Shown piece by piece: positions 1-8,422 of a stretch of 64,000 bases of DNA. Within the stretch, counting starts at the first letter, position 1, and each line of letters begins with the position of its first letter. The stretch lies in assembly GCA_035299505.1 (NCBI GenBank), contig DATGWL010000129.1:7744-71743 (forward strand), read 5' to 3'. A program made the position numbers and the translations under genes. The notes under the pieces are model-generated. The model was not told the origin of the DNA. It worked only from the letters and a program-made list of their open reading frames with translations, and did not search any database. The DNA comes from M3007 sp035299505 (GTDB lineage: Bacteria > Bacteroidota > Bacteroidia > Chitinophagales > Saprospiraceae).

Positions 1-2708
1 GCATCATTGGCGCTGGTAGCCACCAGGGTGTACGTAGTGGTCTGGTCAGGTGTAGCAATTGGGCTTGCGGAGTTGGGGTTATCAAGTCCGTCAGCTGGCG
101 TCCATTCATATTGGGTAGTACTGCTCAACGGACTGGCCAACTGGATAGGATAATTTTGACAAGCCACAGTATCCGCAATTAATGAAGGCATCTTGAGCGT
201 ATCCACAATGACGGTCACAAAGTCATTCACCGTACAACCTTCCAGGGTTACCGTTGCTGTATAGGTGAGCGGGAAAGTTGGCGTGGCAATTGGCGTCAGA
301 CTGTTTGGATCGTCCAGACCAGTGGCTGGAAGCCATGTAACAGGGGTGTTTGGAGGATTCACTATTGCCTGCAACGAAACCGAACTGCCAAGACAAATGG
401 TTGTTGGTGTCAGTGCGGAGGCGGCAATTTCTGGTCCAATCACTTTCACAAAAACAGAATCTTCGTCTTCACAGTTGCCAACAATACCCTTAACAGTCAG
501 CCACACACTCTGTGTTGGCGACGTAACCGGATTGGGTACATAAGCGTTGCTAACCTGATTCACTGGTTCCCAGAAATATGAGGTGGCGCCTGAAGCATTG
601 AGCTGCAGGAAGTCGCCTTTACAAACCGTAAGGGTATCTCCACCGCTTACAACCACTTCAACGCCATCGTTAATTTCTGCCACGAGGGTTTTCAGAATCA
701 CCTCCCCGCAACCATAATCCCGGGCAAGATTAATCAGGATGGTTTCTGTGCTTTCAGGCAACCCATCCGCCAGTGGCACAATCGGGAAGGCCAGGGTTGT
801 TTGGCCCGGTTGGAAGGTAATTGTTGGAGGTATATTCAATAAATAGTCTACACCTTGTGTAGCTGTACCACCCAAACTGATGTTGAAAGTAGTGGCTACT
901 GTTGGTACATTAGACAATGAGATGAACAAGGTATCGTCGTCGCCGGTACAGCTTTCAATGAAATAATCAATACCACTGGCAAATTGAATTTCTACATTCG
1001 GCGAACCAGCTTTAATTTCAGAAACAAATACACCTGAGTCGAACGACTCGTCGCCACGGTCGGCAATAGCCAGTTTAAGGTGGTAGGTATTGCAGGGAAT
1101 TACCGGCACCCGGGCAGTCAGACTTTTCTTAATACCCAATGAATCCGAAGTTAATCCATCATATTGAATGCTCTGGCTCAACTCATTGTTCCGGTAATAT
1201 TGCCAGTTAACCTGATTGTTCACACTGTCAATTTGCACAGGTGTATTGGTATTGGGCAATACGGCAATGTTCAGGGCGCTGTTGGTTAAGTTAGGGTCGC
1301 CGGTAATGCCCGGGCCGGAAACCAAAAACGCAAAAATGTCATTGAAGCCGCCATTGCTGAATATGTACTCCGGATACTCCTCAGATCCAAAAACATATTC
1401 AAAAACCACTTCGTTAGTGGCCGCAAATACATCCAACTCAATAATACAGGCATCCTTTGATTCACTGCCACTCCCAAACAAGTTGGACAAGTAGTTCAGG
1501 TCGTTGTCCCCTAAATCGTCCGTAAATGTTGGCGGAATAATCTGACCTGAGCCGGTAAGATCATTTGGACCCTGAGCCTCTGAAGCAAATCCAGAGGTCA
1601 GCAAAAGACCTTTGCCCATATTTAGGTCATTATTGTCTGTAGCGTAATTGAAGATACCATACTGCCTGGAATCGCATTTGATATCTGTAACGGTTACCAC
1701 AGCCCCACCCGTAGAAATGGCCGACACAATGCTGTCTGTCTGAATATTGGTTGTATCTACAGAAACCACTTCCGTAGGCTCGCAGGGATCGCTGCTGCAA
1801 AGCCAGGTGCCTTTCCAACCTGATTGCTGCACAGTAGCATCCGATTCAAAAACAACGGTCAAACAACCACTTTTAGCCTGCACCATAAAGCAAACACCAC
1901 CACCACCGGCAATATTTTGCGGAGTAAAGTTTTCACCATCCAATGCGGCAAGCAATTGACCATTAGCTGAGTTGCCATCATAAAAAGACAATTGATCTCC
2001 TTCTCCGCTGCCAAATGGATCCAGAGTAGGCTCCAAATCATAATATTCCAGGGTAAAGCTGATACATTCAGCCTGCTGGTCAGGACAAATCACAAACGTA
2101 TGGTCTTCATTGGGCAGATAATCGCCAAATTCACCACCAGAATCATACAAAGTACCAGAACAGAGTGAAGAACTACCCTGAGTAATATTTACCACCGGCG
2201 GAATGCTGTCGATACACAAAGTAAACACACCAGAGTTTGCCGTAGCGGTAGCCGACCAGTCAGACACCCTGATGTAGTAATCAATACCTGGCGTCAGGCC
2301 AAACAAATCCATTTGAGCACCGGTTTGCCCCTGACTTGAGCTAACGCAAGCCAGCTCTGCCAGACCATCAAAGAAGCAGTCTCCCCGGTACACAGCAAAC
2401 TCTGGATTAGTAATAGGACCACCGGTTACCCCGGTTAGGGTTATACGCAGATCCAGCAGGGTAATAGGGCATTGAAAACGGAACCAAACATCCCGTTGGG
2501 CAGCGCCACTTTGGAAGCATGAAACTGTATCTACGGTGGCAATTACACTTGGTGTGGCATTGACATTGGTGTACTCCGTAGTTTCACAGGAGGGCACCTC
2601 GCCGAGATTTATCATGGTACTGCAGTTAAAGGCATCGTTTACAGGCGCCTGTGCATGCAGAAAACTTGCGCACAAAAGGAGAAGGAATGATAAAAGAGCT
2701 TGCTTCAT
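1..2708 (-). CDS. Giant secreted adhesin-like protein with CUB-like, choice-of-anchor L and Ig/PKD-like repeats (3' end beyond window)
   Basis: The reading frame is open from the ATG at 2708 to the left edge, giving the first ~900 residues. Residues 1-20 form a signal peptide (MKQALLSFLL..., ending in HAQ). A pre-peptidase-like beta domain spans about 22-165 and a CUB-like domain about 180-295 (CSGTLYDSGG, GDQLSFYDG). A choice-of-anchor L domain lies at about 315-540 (EYVFGSEEYPEYI, NDIFAFLVSG), then a Calx-beta-like stretch, then Ig/PKD-like repeats with recurring 'P.TGLDDPNS..PIATP' wording. This architecture is typical of T9SS-exported Bacteroidota surface proteins; the C-terminal sorting domain would lie outside the window. 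Role inferred: adhesion or gliding-related surface protein. A consensus promoter lies 80 bp upstream. Confidence 0.85.
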   Translation of the reverse strand, partial: MKQALLSFLLLLCASFLHAQAPVNDAFNCSTMINLGEVPSCETTEYTNVNATPSVIATVDTVSCFQSGAAQRDVWFRFQCPITLLDLRITLTGVTGGPITNPEFAVYRGDCFFDGLAELACVSSSQGQTGAQMDLFGLTPGIDYYIRVSDWSATATANSGVFTLCIDSIPPVVNITQGSSSLCSGTLYDSGGEFGDYLPNEDHTFVICPDQQAECISFTLEYYDLEPTLDPFGSGEGDQLSFYDGNSANGQLLAALDGENFTPQNIAGGGGVCFMVQAKSGCLTVVFESDATVQQSGWKGTWLCSSDPCEPTEVVSVDTTNIQTDSIVSAISTGGAVVTVTDIKCDSRQYGIFNYATDNNDLNMGKGLLLTSGFASEAQGPNDLTGSGQIIPPTFTDDLGDNDLNYLSNLFGSGSESKDACIIELDVFAATNEVVFEYVFGSEEYPEYIFSNGGFNDIFAFLVSGPGITGDPNLTNSALNIAVLPNTNTPVQIDSVNNQVNWQYYRNNELSQSIQYDGLTSDSLGIKKSLTARVPVIPCNTYHLKLAIADRGDESFDSGVFVSEIKAGSPNVEIQFASGIDYFIESCTGDDDTLFISLSNVPTVATTFNISLGGTATQGVDYLLNIPPTITFQPGQTTLAFPIVPLADGLPESTETILINLARDYGCGEVILKTLVAEINDGVEVVVSGGDTLTVCKGDFLQLNASGATSYFWEPVNQVSNAYVPNPVTSPTQSVWLTVKGIVGNCEDEDSVFVKVIGPEIAASALTPTTICLGSSVSLQAIVNPPNTPVTWLPATGLDDPNSLTPIATPTFPLTYTATVTLEGCTVNDFVTVIVDTLKMPSLIADTVACQNYPIQLASPLSSTTQYEWTPADGLDNPNSASPIATPDQTTTYTLVATSAND

Positions 2709-2788
2709 GTTGCTAAAATAATTTCCAGTCTGAAACCTAATACGGGAATATGTCTTCCCCGGTTTCAGTGTAAAGAGATAAATCCGGC

Positions 2789-2819
2789 CAAAAGTAGCGA
2801 GACATTTGGTAAACCCCAA
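2789..2819 (-). promoter_or_regulatory. Bacteroidota-type promoter for the giant adhesin-like gene
   Basis: On the minus strand, TTG (2819-2817) is followed after 20 bp by TACTTTTG (2796-2789). This matches the -33/-7 consensus TTG-N19-21-TAnnTTTG. It lies about 80 bp upstream of the start codon at 2708. Confidence 0.6.
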
Positions 2820-2863
2820 TGGTAATCAGGCAAATATGACAGATTGGTCATGCATCGGCAATT

Positions 2864-3265
2864 TCATTTCGGAGCCGGGCACTGATCCAGGGCTTGTTGT
2901 ACCTCTTCAAGGGTATATGGTGTGATTTTGTTGCCCCAGCTTTGCAGTACATAATTCAGAACATTGGTTATCTGAATTTCACTGAGGTTTTTATTACCCG
3001 GCATTTGTTCGGCATATACCCGACCATTTACTTGAATGGTGTCCTGCAATCCATGCCTTATAATGCAGGGCAGCGACTGACGATGACTTGACAAATAATC
3101 AGATCCTGCGAGAGGAGGCATTAATGCACCTAAACCAACCCCATTGTCCATATGGCAATTGGCGCATTGAGCCTGATACAACCGCTGTCCTATTTGGTAA
3201 GGTTGCTGCTCACAACCCAACAACATCGCAAGGCCTGTAACCAAAGCCATTATCCAAATTCTCAT
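2864..3265 (-). CDS. Small c-type cytochrome lipoprotein
   Basis: A 133-aa protein with a lipoprotein signal (hydrophobic stretch then LLGC, Cys18) and one heme-c attachment motif CANCH (Cys34, Cys37, His38). MPPLAG and EQMPG offer possible Met axial ligands. The size and motifs fit a class I cytochrome c domain, anchored to a membrane and acting in periplasmic electron transfer. The start codon overlaps the stop of the upstream membrane-protein gene (ATGA), so the two are translationally coupled, downstream of tsaD. The redox partner cannot be deduced from the sequence. Confidence 0.85.
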   Translation of the reverse strand: MRIWIMALVTGLAMLLGCEQQPYQIGQRLYQAQCANCHMDNGVGLGALMPPLAGSDYLSSHRQSLPCIIRHGLQDTIQVNGRVYAEQMPGNKNLSEIQITNVLNYVLQSWGNKITPYTLEEVQQALDQCPAPK

Positions 3266-3837
3266 GCTTGTTCAGGTAATTTTGTTTTTAGTTGAAGCGA
3301 TTCAAAAACAGCGTAAGAATCCTTGTCAAGATACTCGGCAAATACTTTTGCGCGATTCAGGTAAGCAAAAAACAAGAGCAAAAACACTGGAATCAAACAT
3401 GCCCATTCCCAGTATCCGCGCTGCGCCCACTTGGTCAGACACATCAATATGGCAAACAAACAAAAGGCCGACATATTAGCCGCCAATGCCTTTAAAGCCT
3501 GCCAACGATCCAGTATAGGCAGGTGTTTCTCACCATGCTCCCGTATGAGTGCCCAGTAATTAGATAGGTTGTCTGTAGCTTTTGCTCTCCGTTTTTCTAA
3601 CCTTGGATAACGGGTGTAAAAAATGAACGAACCTGCAAAATGCATGGTAAACCCGATGGTATACGCAACCACAAAACCAGACAACACCACATTCGCTGAT
3701 ATTTTTTGCAGAAAGAGATATAGATCCTCTAGTTTGACAATTTGCTGATCTGCAGTTACCCAAATGGCCATCAGCATGGCTGAACCTGGAATCAGGTAGC
3801 CCATGATATCAAAAAAATCCAGCCTAAGTTTATCCAT
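3262..3837 (-). CDS. Hypothetical integral membrane protein
   Basis: A 191-aa protein starting MDKLRLDFFD; an in-frame start further upstream (3891) would overlap tsaD and is less likely. Three or four hydrophobic segments are visible: about 10-30, 48-72, and two around 125-170 with a basic loop between (KRRAKATDN). No family was recognised. It sits between tsaD (20 bp upstream) and the cytochrome c lipoprotein (ATGA overlap), so it is probably cotranscribed with both. Function unknown. Confidence 0.7.
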   Translation of the reverse strand: MDKLRLDFFDIMGYLIPGSAMLMAIWVTADQQIVKLEDLYLFLQKISANVVLSGFVVAYTIGFTMHFAGSFIFYTRYPRLEKRRAKATDNLSNYWALIREHGEKHLPILDRWQALKALAANMSAFCLFAILMCLTKWAQRGYWEWACLIPVFLLLFFAYLNRAKVFAEYLDKDSYAVFESLQLKTKLPEQA

Positions 3838-3857
3838 GTTACAATCCAGAATTGGTT

Positions 3858-4853
3858 TTATCGGGCATAAGGTGCGGCATCTTGTCCGCAAAATTCACCC
3901 GCAAGGTATTTGTAATAGGCATTGACACCAATCATACCGGCATTGTCTGTACAGTATTGAAAATCAGGTATATAAGTAACCCAGCCTTCCTTTTCACCCA
4001 TGGCTGCCAGTGCCGTTCTCAGGCCACTGTTGGCGCTCACGCCGCCGGCTATAGCAATTTCCCTGATACCGGTTTGCTTTGCAGCCTTGCGTAATTTCTT
4101 AAGTAATATGGTAACGATGGTTGACTGAATAGACGCACAAATGTCGGCGAGGTTTTCCTGAATGAAGTGCTGATTACCCTCCATTTCTTTTTTCAAAAAA
4201 TACAAAATACTGGTTTTTAACCCGCTAAAGCTAAAATCCAGGCCGGGAATAGCCGGTTCCGGGAACGGGAATCTGGCCTGACCCTCTCTGGCATAACGGT
4301 CAATAAGTGGCCCTGCCGGATACCCAAGTCCAAGCAGCTTGCCTGATTTATCAAACGCCTCGCCCGCGGCATCATCCAGGGTCTGGCCAATAAATTCCAT
4401 GTCCAGATAATCGCGTACCAGCACTATCTGGGTATGTCCTCCACTCACAGTAAGGCATAAAAAAGGAAATTTTGGCTTGGGATCTTCCGCAAAATGTGCC
4501 AGCACGTGCGCCTGCATGTGGTTCACTTCAATGAGAGGCAATTGATAACTCAGGGCAAAGGCCTTAGCAAATGAAGTACCCACCAGTAAGGATCCCAACA
4601 AGCCCGGCCCTCTCGTAAATGCCACTGCGTGCAAATCAGATTTTGCTATTCCGGCTTTTCGAATGGCCATATCCACTACAGGTATAATGCTGGCCTGATG
4701 CGCCCTGGAAGCCACCTCCGGCACTACACCACCATACTGATGATGTACCTCCTGGTTAGCCACGTAATTAGACAAAACAACGCCATCAGCAATCACCGCA
4801 GCCGAAGTGTCGTCGCATGAGGATTCTATGGCTAAAATATTTATTTGACTCAT
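3858..4853 (-). CDS. tsaD: tRNA N6-adenosine threonylcarbamoyltransferase TsaD
   Basis: TsaD transfers the threonylcarbamoyl group from TC-AMP to A37 of ANN-decoding tRNAs (t6A synthesis), working with TsaB and TsaE in the cytoplasm. The 331-aa length is normal for the family. The N-terminus ILAIESSCDDTS, the metal-binding HxxxH (H112, H116 in NHMQAHVLAH), TVSGGHTQ and the C-terminal AGGVSANSGLR are all family signatures. It is the first gene of a probable operon with a membrane protein and a cytochrome. A TAAATTTG box ends only 7 nt before the ATG, so the transcript may have almost no leader. Confidence 0.97.
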   Translation of the reverse strand: MSQINILAIESSCDDTSAAVIADGVVLSNYVANQEVHHQYGGVVPEVASRAHQASIIPVVDMAIRKAGIAKSDLHAVAFTRGPGLLGSLLVGTSFAKAFALSYQLPLIEVNHMQAHVLAHFAEDPKPKFPFLCLTVSGGHTQIVLVRDYLDMEFIGQTLDDAAGEAFDKSGKLLGLGYPAGPLIDRYAREGQARFPFPEPAIPGLDFSFSGLKTSILYFLKKEMEGNQHFIQENLADICASIQSTIVTILLKKLRKAAKQTGIREIAIAGGVSANSGLRTALAAMGEKEGWVTYIPDFQYCTDNAGMIGVNAYYKYLAGEFCGQDAAPYAR

Positions 4854-4860
4854 TAGGCTG

Positions 4861-4868
4861 CAAATTTA
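4861..4868 (-). promoter_or_regulatory. -7 box TAAATTTG upstream of tsaD
   Basis: A perfect TAnnTTTG on the minus strand, 7 nt before the tsaD start codon at 4853. If it is used, the mRNA would start within a few bases of the ATG. No clear -33 TTTG was seen. Confidence 0.4.
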
Positions 4869-4987
4869 GGATTTGCCTTGATCCAATTGCTAGTACACAC
4901 TGATTTGGCACGATTATTTGTATATTTTAAATTACTTAATCCAATCATCTGATCAACTTCCATTCAAATCGAAAAAATCAAGACAAT

Positions 4988-5401
4988 ATGTTCGGTTCAA
5001 GTACAAAAGACTCAAAATCAAGCAATTCAAGCACGGCAATGCTCAATGATAAAGACGGAGCTGCCACCACTGTAATTGCCAAAGGCACTACGATTGAAGG
5101 AAAATTTGCCTGTGGAGAAAATGTTCGCCTGGACGGCGCCATTCATGGTGAAGTCAAAGTAGACAAACGCTTTGTAATGGGCGATGGCAGTTACGTACAA
5201 GGTAATATCATTGCCAGAGATGCTGCCATCAAGGGCAAAATCAAAGGAGATGTACATGTTAAAGAAGCCCTTCACCTGATGGATACCGCCATTATTGAAG
5301 GAAATATTACCGCTAAAACTATGGTGGTAGATGAAGGCGCACGCTACAATGGCTCATGCAAAATCGGCGAAGCTGCTGCAGCCGCTATTCCCGCTAAGTA
5401 A
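4988..5401 (+). CDS. Bactofilin (polymer-forming cytoskeletal protein)
   Basis: A 137-aa protein with a low-complexity, Ser/Lys-rich N-terminus (residues 1-30) followed by the bactofilin beta-helix (about 33-125). The family wording is clear: TVIAKGTTIEGKF, VRLDGAIHGEV, GNIIARDAAIKGKIKGDV, and a C-terminal Ala-rich tail. Bactofilins polymerise without nucleotide and scaffold cell-shape or envelope proteins, often a peptidase; no partner gene is adjacent here. It is transcribed divergently from tsaD across 134 bp. The start is unambiguous. Confidence 0.93.
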   Translation: MFGSSTKDSKSSNSSTAMLNDKDGAATTVIAKGTTIEGKFACGENVRLDGAIHGEVKVDKRFVMGDGSYVQGNIIARDAAIKGKIKGDVHVKEALHLMDTAIIEGNITAKTMVVDEGARYNGSCKIGEAAAAAIPAK

Positions 5402-5422
5402 AAAGCGTTTTCTGGGCATATT

Positions 5423-5480
5423 AAAGCCGGAAATTTGAATCAACGGTGCATCTTTGCGCCCGGATTTAATTTCCGGCTTT
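5423..5480. terminator. 13-bp inverted repeat between bactofilin and DUF3822 genes
   Basis: Arms AAAGCCGGAAATT (5423-5435) and AATTTCCGGCTTT (5468-5480) are perfectly complementary with a 32-nt loop, followed by TGTTTT. It may terminate the bactofilin transcript. It also ends 4 nt before the DUF3822 start, so it could fold in that gene's leader. Confidence 0.5.
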
Positions 5481-5484
5481 TGTT

Positions 5485-6321
5485 TTGACGCCACTATTTG
5501 CTTTTCAAAGACCAGATTTCTCACCTGATTACACCTCAAGCGCTGATTTGCGTTTGGTGGTGAGCGATTCTGCCGTTTCCCTGCTGGTATCCAAAGGGCA
5601 ACAGGTGCAGGTAGTAAAGTGCTGGCAAATGCCTGTCTCAGAACACCAGTTCAATCCAAATGAAGCAGAACTCAGGGGTATATTGGGCAGTGAGCGCCTG
5701 CTTTCCAGGCATTTTTTATACAAAGCTTGCTCCGTAAATCCATCCTTTACCACTTTAGTGCCCCGGAGATTATTTGATGAGCGATCTCTGCCCCAATATT
5801 TCAAACTACTGATAAAACCAGGTGGTAAATACACATACCAAAGTGCTCATATTCCATCCATAGACGCCTACCTTGTTTGGGCTTTGGAACTAACTCAACA
5901 CCACCTGATCAGTCAGTATTTCGAATCCAGCCAGATTTCACACCTGGGGGCTACCTTTATTGAAAAACTGGCTAAAGAATCACCGGCTGATGGTTACGGC
6001 ATCTTTGCCAATATTCATGGTCAACGGATGCAATGCCTGGTGTTTGACCGAACGCAGCTGGTATTCTACAATTCCTTTGAATTTCATAAGCCGGCTGACT
6101 TGTTGTACTACCTGTTGTTAGTGTACAAACAGTTCGAGTTGAATCCAGCCAACATTCCTCCGCGGATTTCTGGGGGCATTTTGGAAGATTCTGAAGTTTA
6201 CAGGATGCTCATGCGGTATTTCCCGGAGATCGTATTTCTCAAACCTGACAGGAGTTTCCACTTCCCGGACGATGCCAAAAACTTGCCCGCCCATTTCTGG
6301 TTTGACATTTCAATTGTTTGA
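5485..6321 (+). CDS. DUF3822 family protein
   Basis: A 278-aa protein beginning with TTG at 5485; an in-frame stop lies just upstream (5467-5469) and no ATG precedes the conserved region. The N-terminal 'SPDYTSSADLRLVVSDSAVS' region and the later 'IFANIHGQRMQCLVFDRTQLVFYNSFEF' strand pattern resemble the DUF3822 family, an ASKHA/actin-like fold found in Bacteroidota and usually encoded next to rsmD, as here. The stop is 5 nt before the rsmD ATG, so they form an operon. Biochemical role unknown. A CATCTTTGCGCC sequence at 5449 resembles a -7 box. Confidence 0.75.
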   Translation: MTPLFAFQRPDFSPDYTSSADLRLVVSDSAVSLLVSKGQQVQVVKCWQMPVSEHQFNPNEAELRGILGSERLLSRHFLYKACSVNPSFTTLVPRRLFDERSLPQYFKLLIKPGGKYTYQSAHIPSIDAYLVWALELTQHHLISQYFESSQISHLGATFIEKLAKESPADGYGIFANIHGQRMQCLVFDRTQLVFYNSFEFHKPADLLYYLLLVYKQFELNPANIPPRISGGILEDSEVYRMLMRYFPEIVFLKPDRSFHFPDDAKNLPAHFWFDISIV

Positions 6322-6323
6322 TT

Positions 6324-6881
6324 ATGAGGATCATAGGAGGAAAATTCAAAGGCCGCCGGTTTGACCCGCCTGCCGACAACTGGCCTACGCGACCTACTAC
6401 AGATTACGCGAAAGAGGCGCTGTTCAATATTTTGAACAACCAACTCGATTTTGAAACCACCAGGGTACTGGATCTTTTTGGCGGCACAGGCAGCCATTCC
6501 TACGAATTTGTTTCGCGGGGCTGCGAAGACGTAACGTACGTAGACAAGTTTCCACATGCCGTGAAATTTGTACGTCAAACAGTTACCAAACTCGGTATCG
6601 AATCGCAAGTGCGCATTTTTCAAATGGATGTGTTTAAATTCATTGAAAGCGCCAACAGTCAGTGGGATTACATCTTTGCTGGCCCGCCATATGCCTTGCC
6701 TACCATCGACACCATTCCGGATCTGATTCTTAACCGGAACTTGTTGCGTCCTGATGGGTTATTTGTTCTGGAACACAACCCACACCACGATTTTCTTCAA
6801 CACCCCAACCTGGTGGATGTGCGAAATTACGGTAAAACTATATTCAGTTTCTTCCGTCCAACTACTGACAGCGAAGCCTGA
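6324..6881 (+). CDS. rsmD: 16S rRNA (guanine966-N2)-methyltransferase RsmD
   Basis: RsmD methylates G966 of 16S rRNA using SAM during 30S assembly. The 185-aa frame starts MRIIGGKFKGRR, the typical family opening, so the ATG at 6324 is preferred over a TTG at 6318. It has the PTTDYAKEALFNIL segment and SAM-binding motif I (VLDLFGGTGSHSYEF). The motif IV position reads FAGPPYAL, so the usual Asp/Asn before PPY is Gly here. It is in an operon with DUF3822. Its 3' end overlaps the convergent lipoprotein gene by 20 nt. Confidence 0.92.
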   Translation: MRIIGGKFKGRRFDPPADNWPTRPTTDYAKEALFNILNNQLDFETTRVLDLFGGTGSHSYEFVSRGCEDVTYVDKFPHAVKFVRQTVTKLGIESQVRIFQMDVFKFIESANSQWDYIFAGPPYALPTIDTIPDLILNRNLLRPDGLFVLEHNPHHDFLQHPNLVDVRNYGKTIFSFFRPTTDSEA

Positions 6882-7368
6882 TCACATCTGTTTTGATTTC
6901 ATTGCTTTCGTGTCCGGCACGATCCCGGATTTTAATAAAATAGGAAAAACTGTCGAACTGAAAGGTGACTGGAACCTCATCGCAGGGGAATTTGAAACCT
7001 TCGGGAGAGGTGTAAATGCAGCAGGTAGTGGGGAGTTTAACCGTAATTTCTCCTGAAATACCATTTGCGGCGCCTAATGGTTCAACATAGGGCAATTGCA
7101 GAGGGGGCTTAAAGAAGGAATCGCGGGAATCGCGAATAAAAACGCTACCGGTTGGATCAGATTCAGGATAACCCAAATCCCCATCACCGTCTGTAAATGA
7201 AAAGGTTACAAACAAAGAATCAGTGTATCCTTCGCCCTGATTCATGATATTTTTTGACAGACCGATATACTTGATTTGAGGCTCATCCGGGTAATCCGGA
7301 GGCTGAACACAAAAACCCAGCAGGATAACAACAACCAACGACCCTACAACGTAGCCCAGTTTTTTCAT
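6862..7368 (-). CDS. Putative exported protein, possible lipoprotein
   Basis: The 168-aa protein starts MKKLGYVVGS at 7368; an upstream extension to 7476 would run into the divergent gene. Residues 5-19 are strongly hydrophobic and end in GFC; the -1 residue Phe does not fit a strict lipobox, so lipidation is uncertain. The mature part has a 'DSLFVTFSFTDGDGDLGYPESD' type segment, common in short Bacteroidota lipoproteins with an Ig-like beta fold, and four further Cys residues (CCIY..C..C). No specific function recognised. It is convergent with rsmD (20-nt overlap) and divergent from the LuxE-like gene 41 bp away. Confidence 0.75.
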   Translation of the reverse strand: MKKLGYVVGSLVVVILLGFCVQPPDYPDEPQIKYIGLSKNIMNQGEGYTDSLFVTFSFTDGDGDLGYPESDPTGSVFIRDSRDSFFKPPLQLPYVEPLGAANGISGEITVKLPTTCCIYTSPEGFKFPCDEVPVTFQFDSFSYFIKIRDRAGHESNEIKTDVIRLRCQ

Positions 7369-7409
7369 AGTGGTTAAATTTGACCCAAAATTGGTACTTT
7401 TTCCTGAAG

Positions 7410-8393
7410 ATGCAAACTCCCGACCGGTCAGAAATATTGTCTTTACTCGACAGAATCGGCGAACTGCCGTTTTCAAGGCTGGAGGAAGCCGTGTTTCGTT
7501 ACCAAAGCCAAAACAATCAGCTTTACCAACAATTTCTAAAACTATCCGGCACGCAGGAGCGACTTTCGTTTCACCCGGGGTTGCCTATCCAGTTTTTTAA
7601 AACACAGGAGGTGCAAACAGGCAATTGGCAGGCAACCAGCGTCTTTTCCAGCAGCGGCACCACAGGCCAACAAACTTCAAGGCATCTGGTTCGGGATATG
7701 GAGGCATATTTGACCAATGCGGTGAAAGGCTTCGAGACATTTTACGGTCATCCACGAAACTGGGTTGTGCTGGCTTTGTTACCATCTTATCTGGAAAGGC
7801 AAGGCTCTTCATTGGTGGCTATGGCCGAGCGATTCATTACCTTGTCAGAGCACCAGGAAAGCGGATTTTTTCTCCATAATTTTGACCAACTGAAACAAAC
7901 ACTCCAGGAATGCAGGAAAAAAGGCAGACAAACGCTTTTGCTGGGAGTTAGTTTTGCCTTGCTGGATTTCGCCGAGTATGCCCCAATGGATCTTTCCGGG
8001 GTAGTAATTATGGAAACAGGAGGCATGAAAGGGCGTAGAAAAGAACTCACGCGCACAGAACTCCACCAGCAACTCAAGGTGGCTTTTGGCGTGGAGATGA
8101 TCCATTCAGAATACGGCATGACGGAGCTTTTTTCTCAGGCCTATTCTACCGGAAATGCCGTTTTTCACCTAACGCCAACCATGCGTGTGTTTACCACCGA
8201 AATCAACGATCCGTTTTGTTTGGTGCCTCCTGGCAAAACAGGAGTACTGAATGTGGTAGACCTGGCCAATCTGGATACCTGCAGTTTTATCCAAACCGAA
8301 GATCTGGGACGGGTGTATGCAGATGGCAGTTTTGATATATTGGGCAGGTTGGATGCTGCTGAACTTCGCGGCTGCAACCTGATGGTAGAGTAG
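7410..8393 (+). CDS. LuxE/PaaK-like acyl-protein synthetase (adenylate-forming)
   Basis: A 327-aa protein, start chosen at the ATG at 7410 (MQTPDRSEIL); an earlier TTG at 7380 is possible. The P-loop of the adenylate-forming superfamily is visible as SSSGTTGQQTSRH, followed by family-like blocks ETGGMKGRRKELTR, SEYGMTELFSQAY, and a C-terminal TEDLGRVYADGSFDILGRLD. These match LuxE-type enzymes, which activate a fatty acid as acyl-AMP and transfer it to a Cys. No luxC, acyl carrier or polyene genes flank it, so its acyl substrate and acceptor are unknown. It lacks the full C-terminal domain of acyl-CoA ligases, as LuxE does. Confidence 0.8.
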   Translation: MQTPDRSEILSLLDRIGELPFSRLEEAVFRYQSQNNQLYQQFLKLSGTQERLSFHPGLPIQFFKTQEVQTGNWQATSVFSSSGTTGQQTSRHLVRDMEAYLTNAVKGFETFYGHPRNWVVLALLPSYLERQGSSLVAMAERFITLSEHQESGFFLHNFDQLKQTLQECRKKGRQTLLLGVSFALLDFAEYAPMDLSGVVIMETGGMKGRRKELTRTELHQQLKVAFGVEMIHSEYGMTELFSQAYSTGNAVFHLTPTMRVFTTEINDPFCLVPPGKTGVLNVVDLANLDTCSFIQTEDLGRVYADGSFDILGRLDAAELRGCNLMVE

Positions 8394-8422
8394 GGCAGGG
8401 TAGAGGTAAAAATTGTCAATTC

